The notes below the pieces were generated by a model that saw only the letters and a program-made list of their open reading frames with translations, was not told where the DNA came from and made no database searches. This document shows positions 13,572 through 13,660 of a stretch of DNA of 13,660 nucleotides, piece by piece. Source of the stretch: Hyphomicrobiales bacterium (lineage in GTDB: Bacteria > Pseudomonadota > Alphaproteobacteria > Rhizobiales > Xanthobacteraceae); contig JACQDO010000108.1 in NCBI GenBank assembly GCA_016201085.1, positions 1-13,660 of the forward strand, in the 5' to 3' direction. The position numbers were made by a program, and so were the translations under genes. Each line of letters begins with the position of its first letter. The stretch's first letter is position 1.

Positions 13572-13602
13572 AAGGTGGTTAACGAAATCTTACCACTTTT
13601 TT
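13572..13602 (+). terminator. Weak intrinsic terminator-like hairpin with T-run
   Basis: GTGGT (13575-13579) pairs with ACCAC (13592-13596), the arms extend as AAG/CTT across a bulged G, and six Ts follow (13597-13602). The stem is short and the loop long, so it may be inefficient. It overlaps a CtrA-like sequence. Confidence 0.35.
13579..13593. promoter_or_regulatory. CtrA-like site upstream of the right-edge gene
   Basis: TTAA-N7-TTAC at 13579-13593 differs by one base from the TTAA-N7-TTAA consensus bound by the cell-cycle regulator CtrA in alphaproteobacteria. It is 38 bases before the ATG at 13632. A single short match can arise by chance. Confidence 0.25.
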
Positions 13603-13631
13603 GAGATTCCATATCCGTCTGAGAGGATATT

Positions 13632-13660
13632 ATGGCCGAAACGTCGATCGAATGGACTGA
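13632..13660 (+). CDS. Start of a DUF5131 / phage Gp37-Gp68-like gene, partial
   Basis: Only nine codons are in the window: MAETSIEWT, with the tenth cut by the edge. The SIEWT(D) start is the hallmark opening I know from the DUF5131 family, first noted as mycobacteriophage Gp37/Gp68 and usually continuing into a Cys-containing motif. AGAGGATATT provides a ribosome binding site at good distance from the ATG. The biochemical role of the family is not settled. Identification rests on very few residues and should be confirmed with sequence to the right. Confidence 0.5.

Noticed and set aside
13566..13604. AGGAGG followed by a nine-codon GTG ORF and a hairpin, like an attenuator
   Set aside because: GTG is too close to the ribosome binding site and the peptide has no run of one amino acid, so an attenuation leader is not supported.

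Overview
The window looks like chromosomal DNA of a GC-rich alphaproteobacterium, most likely of the Bradyrhizobium/Rhodopseudomonas/Afipia group (Nitrobacteraceae). This rests on codon use, a Zur-type operator, an interspersed palindromic repeat of the GTCATTCCGGG type that I associate with these genomes, and a run of small secreted or membrane proteins typical of them. No rRNA, tRNA, CRISPR array or insertion sequence was seen. No gene-free stretch exceeds 300 bases.

Bases 1-2450 (minus strand) carry a zinc-type ABC importer. The order is binding protein (znuA), ATPase with a His-rich tail (znuC), then permease (znuB, running off the left edge). A Zur-like palindrome lies just upstream of znuA. 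Both gaps inside the operon are filled by palindromic repeats, one of which ends three bases before the znuC start codon.

Bases 2522-5172 (minus) are a broken sensor gene for cyclic-di-GMP turnover. The periplasmic sensor, PAS and GGDEF parts are intact. An internal deletion removed the first part of the EAL domain, including the EAL motif, and shifted the frame, leaving the rest of the EAL domain as a stranded fragment. A free-standing secreted Cache-domain protein is divergently transcribed next to it (5461-5916).

Bases 6055-8146 hold small genes: a secreted eight-cysteine protein with a symmetric twin CX3C pattern (+), then on the minus strand a 46-residue single-span membrane protein, a 102-residue hypothetical protein, a short coiled-coil protein and a 204-residue membrane protein. 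Bases 8241-8888 encode an L,D-transpeptidase with a twin-arginine lipoprotein signal.

Bases 9066-10775 are a compact type II restriction-modification pair, arranged tail to tail with a 27-base overlap. The nuclease (+) has a PD...EIK active site. The methyltransferase (-) has DPPYG before FAGSGST and carries an N-terminal winged-helix domain. Two GACGTC palindromes lie upstream of the methyltransferase gene. There is no separate controller gene.

Bases 10939-12970 (+) form a LemA-TPM-TPM membrane operon followed by a hairpin. The right end carries a small secreted protein (13244-13483) and the first codons of a gene whose start resembles the DUF5131/phage Gp37-Gp68 family (13632 onward), preceded by a terminator-like hairpin and a CtrA-like site.
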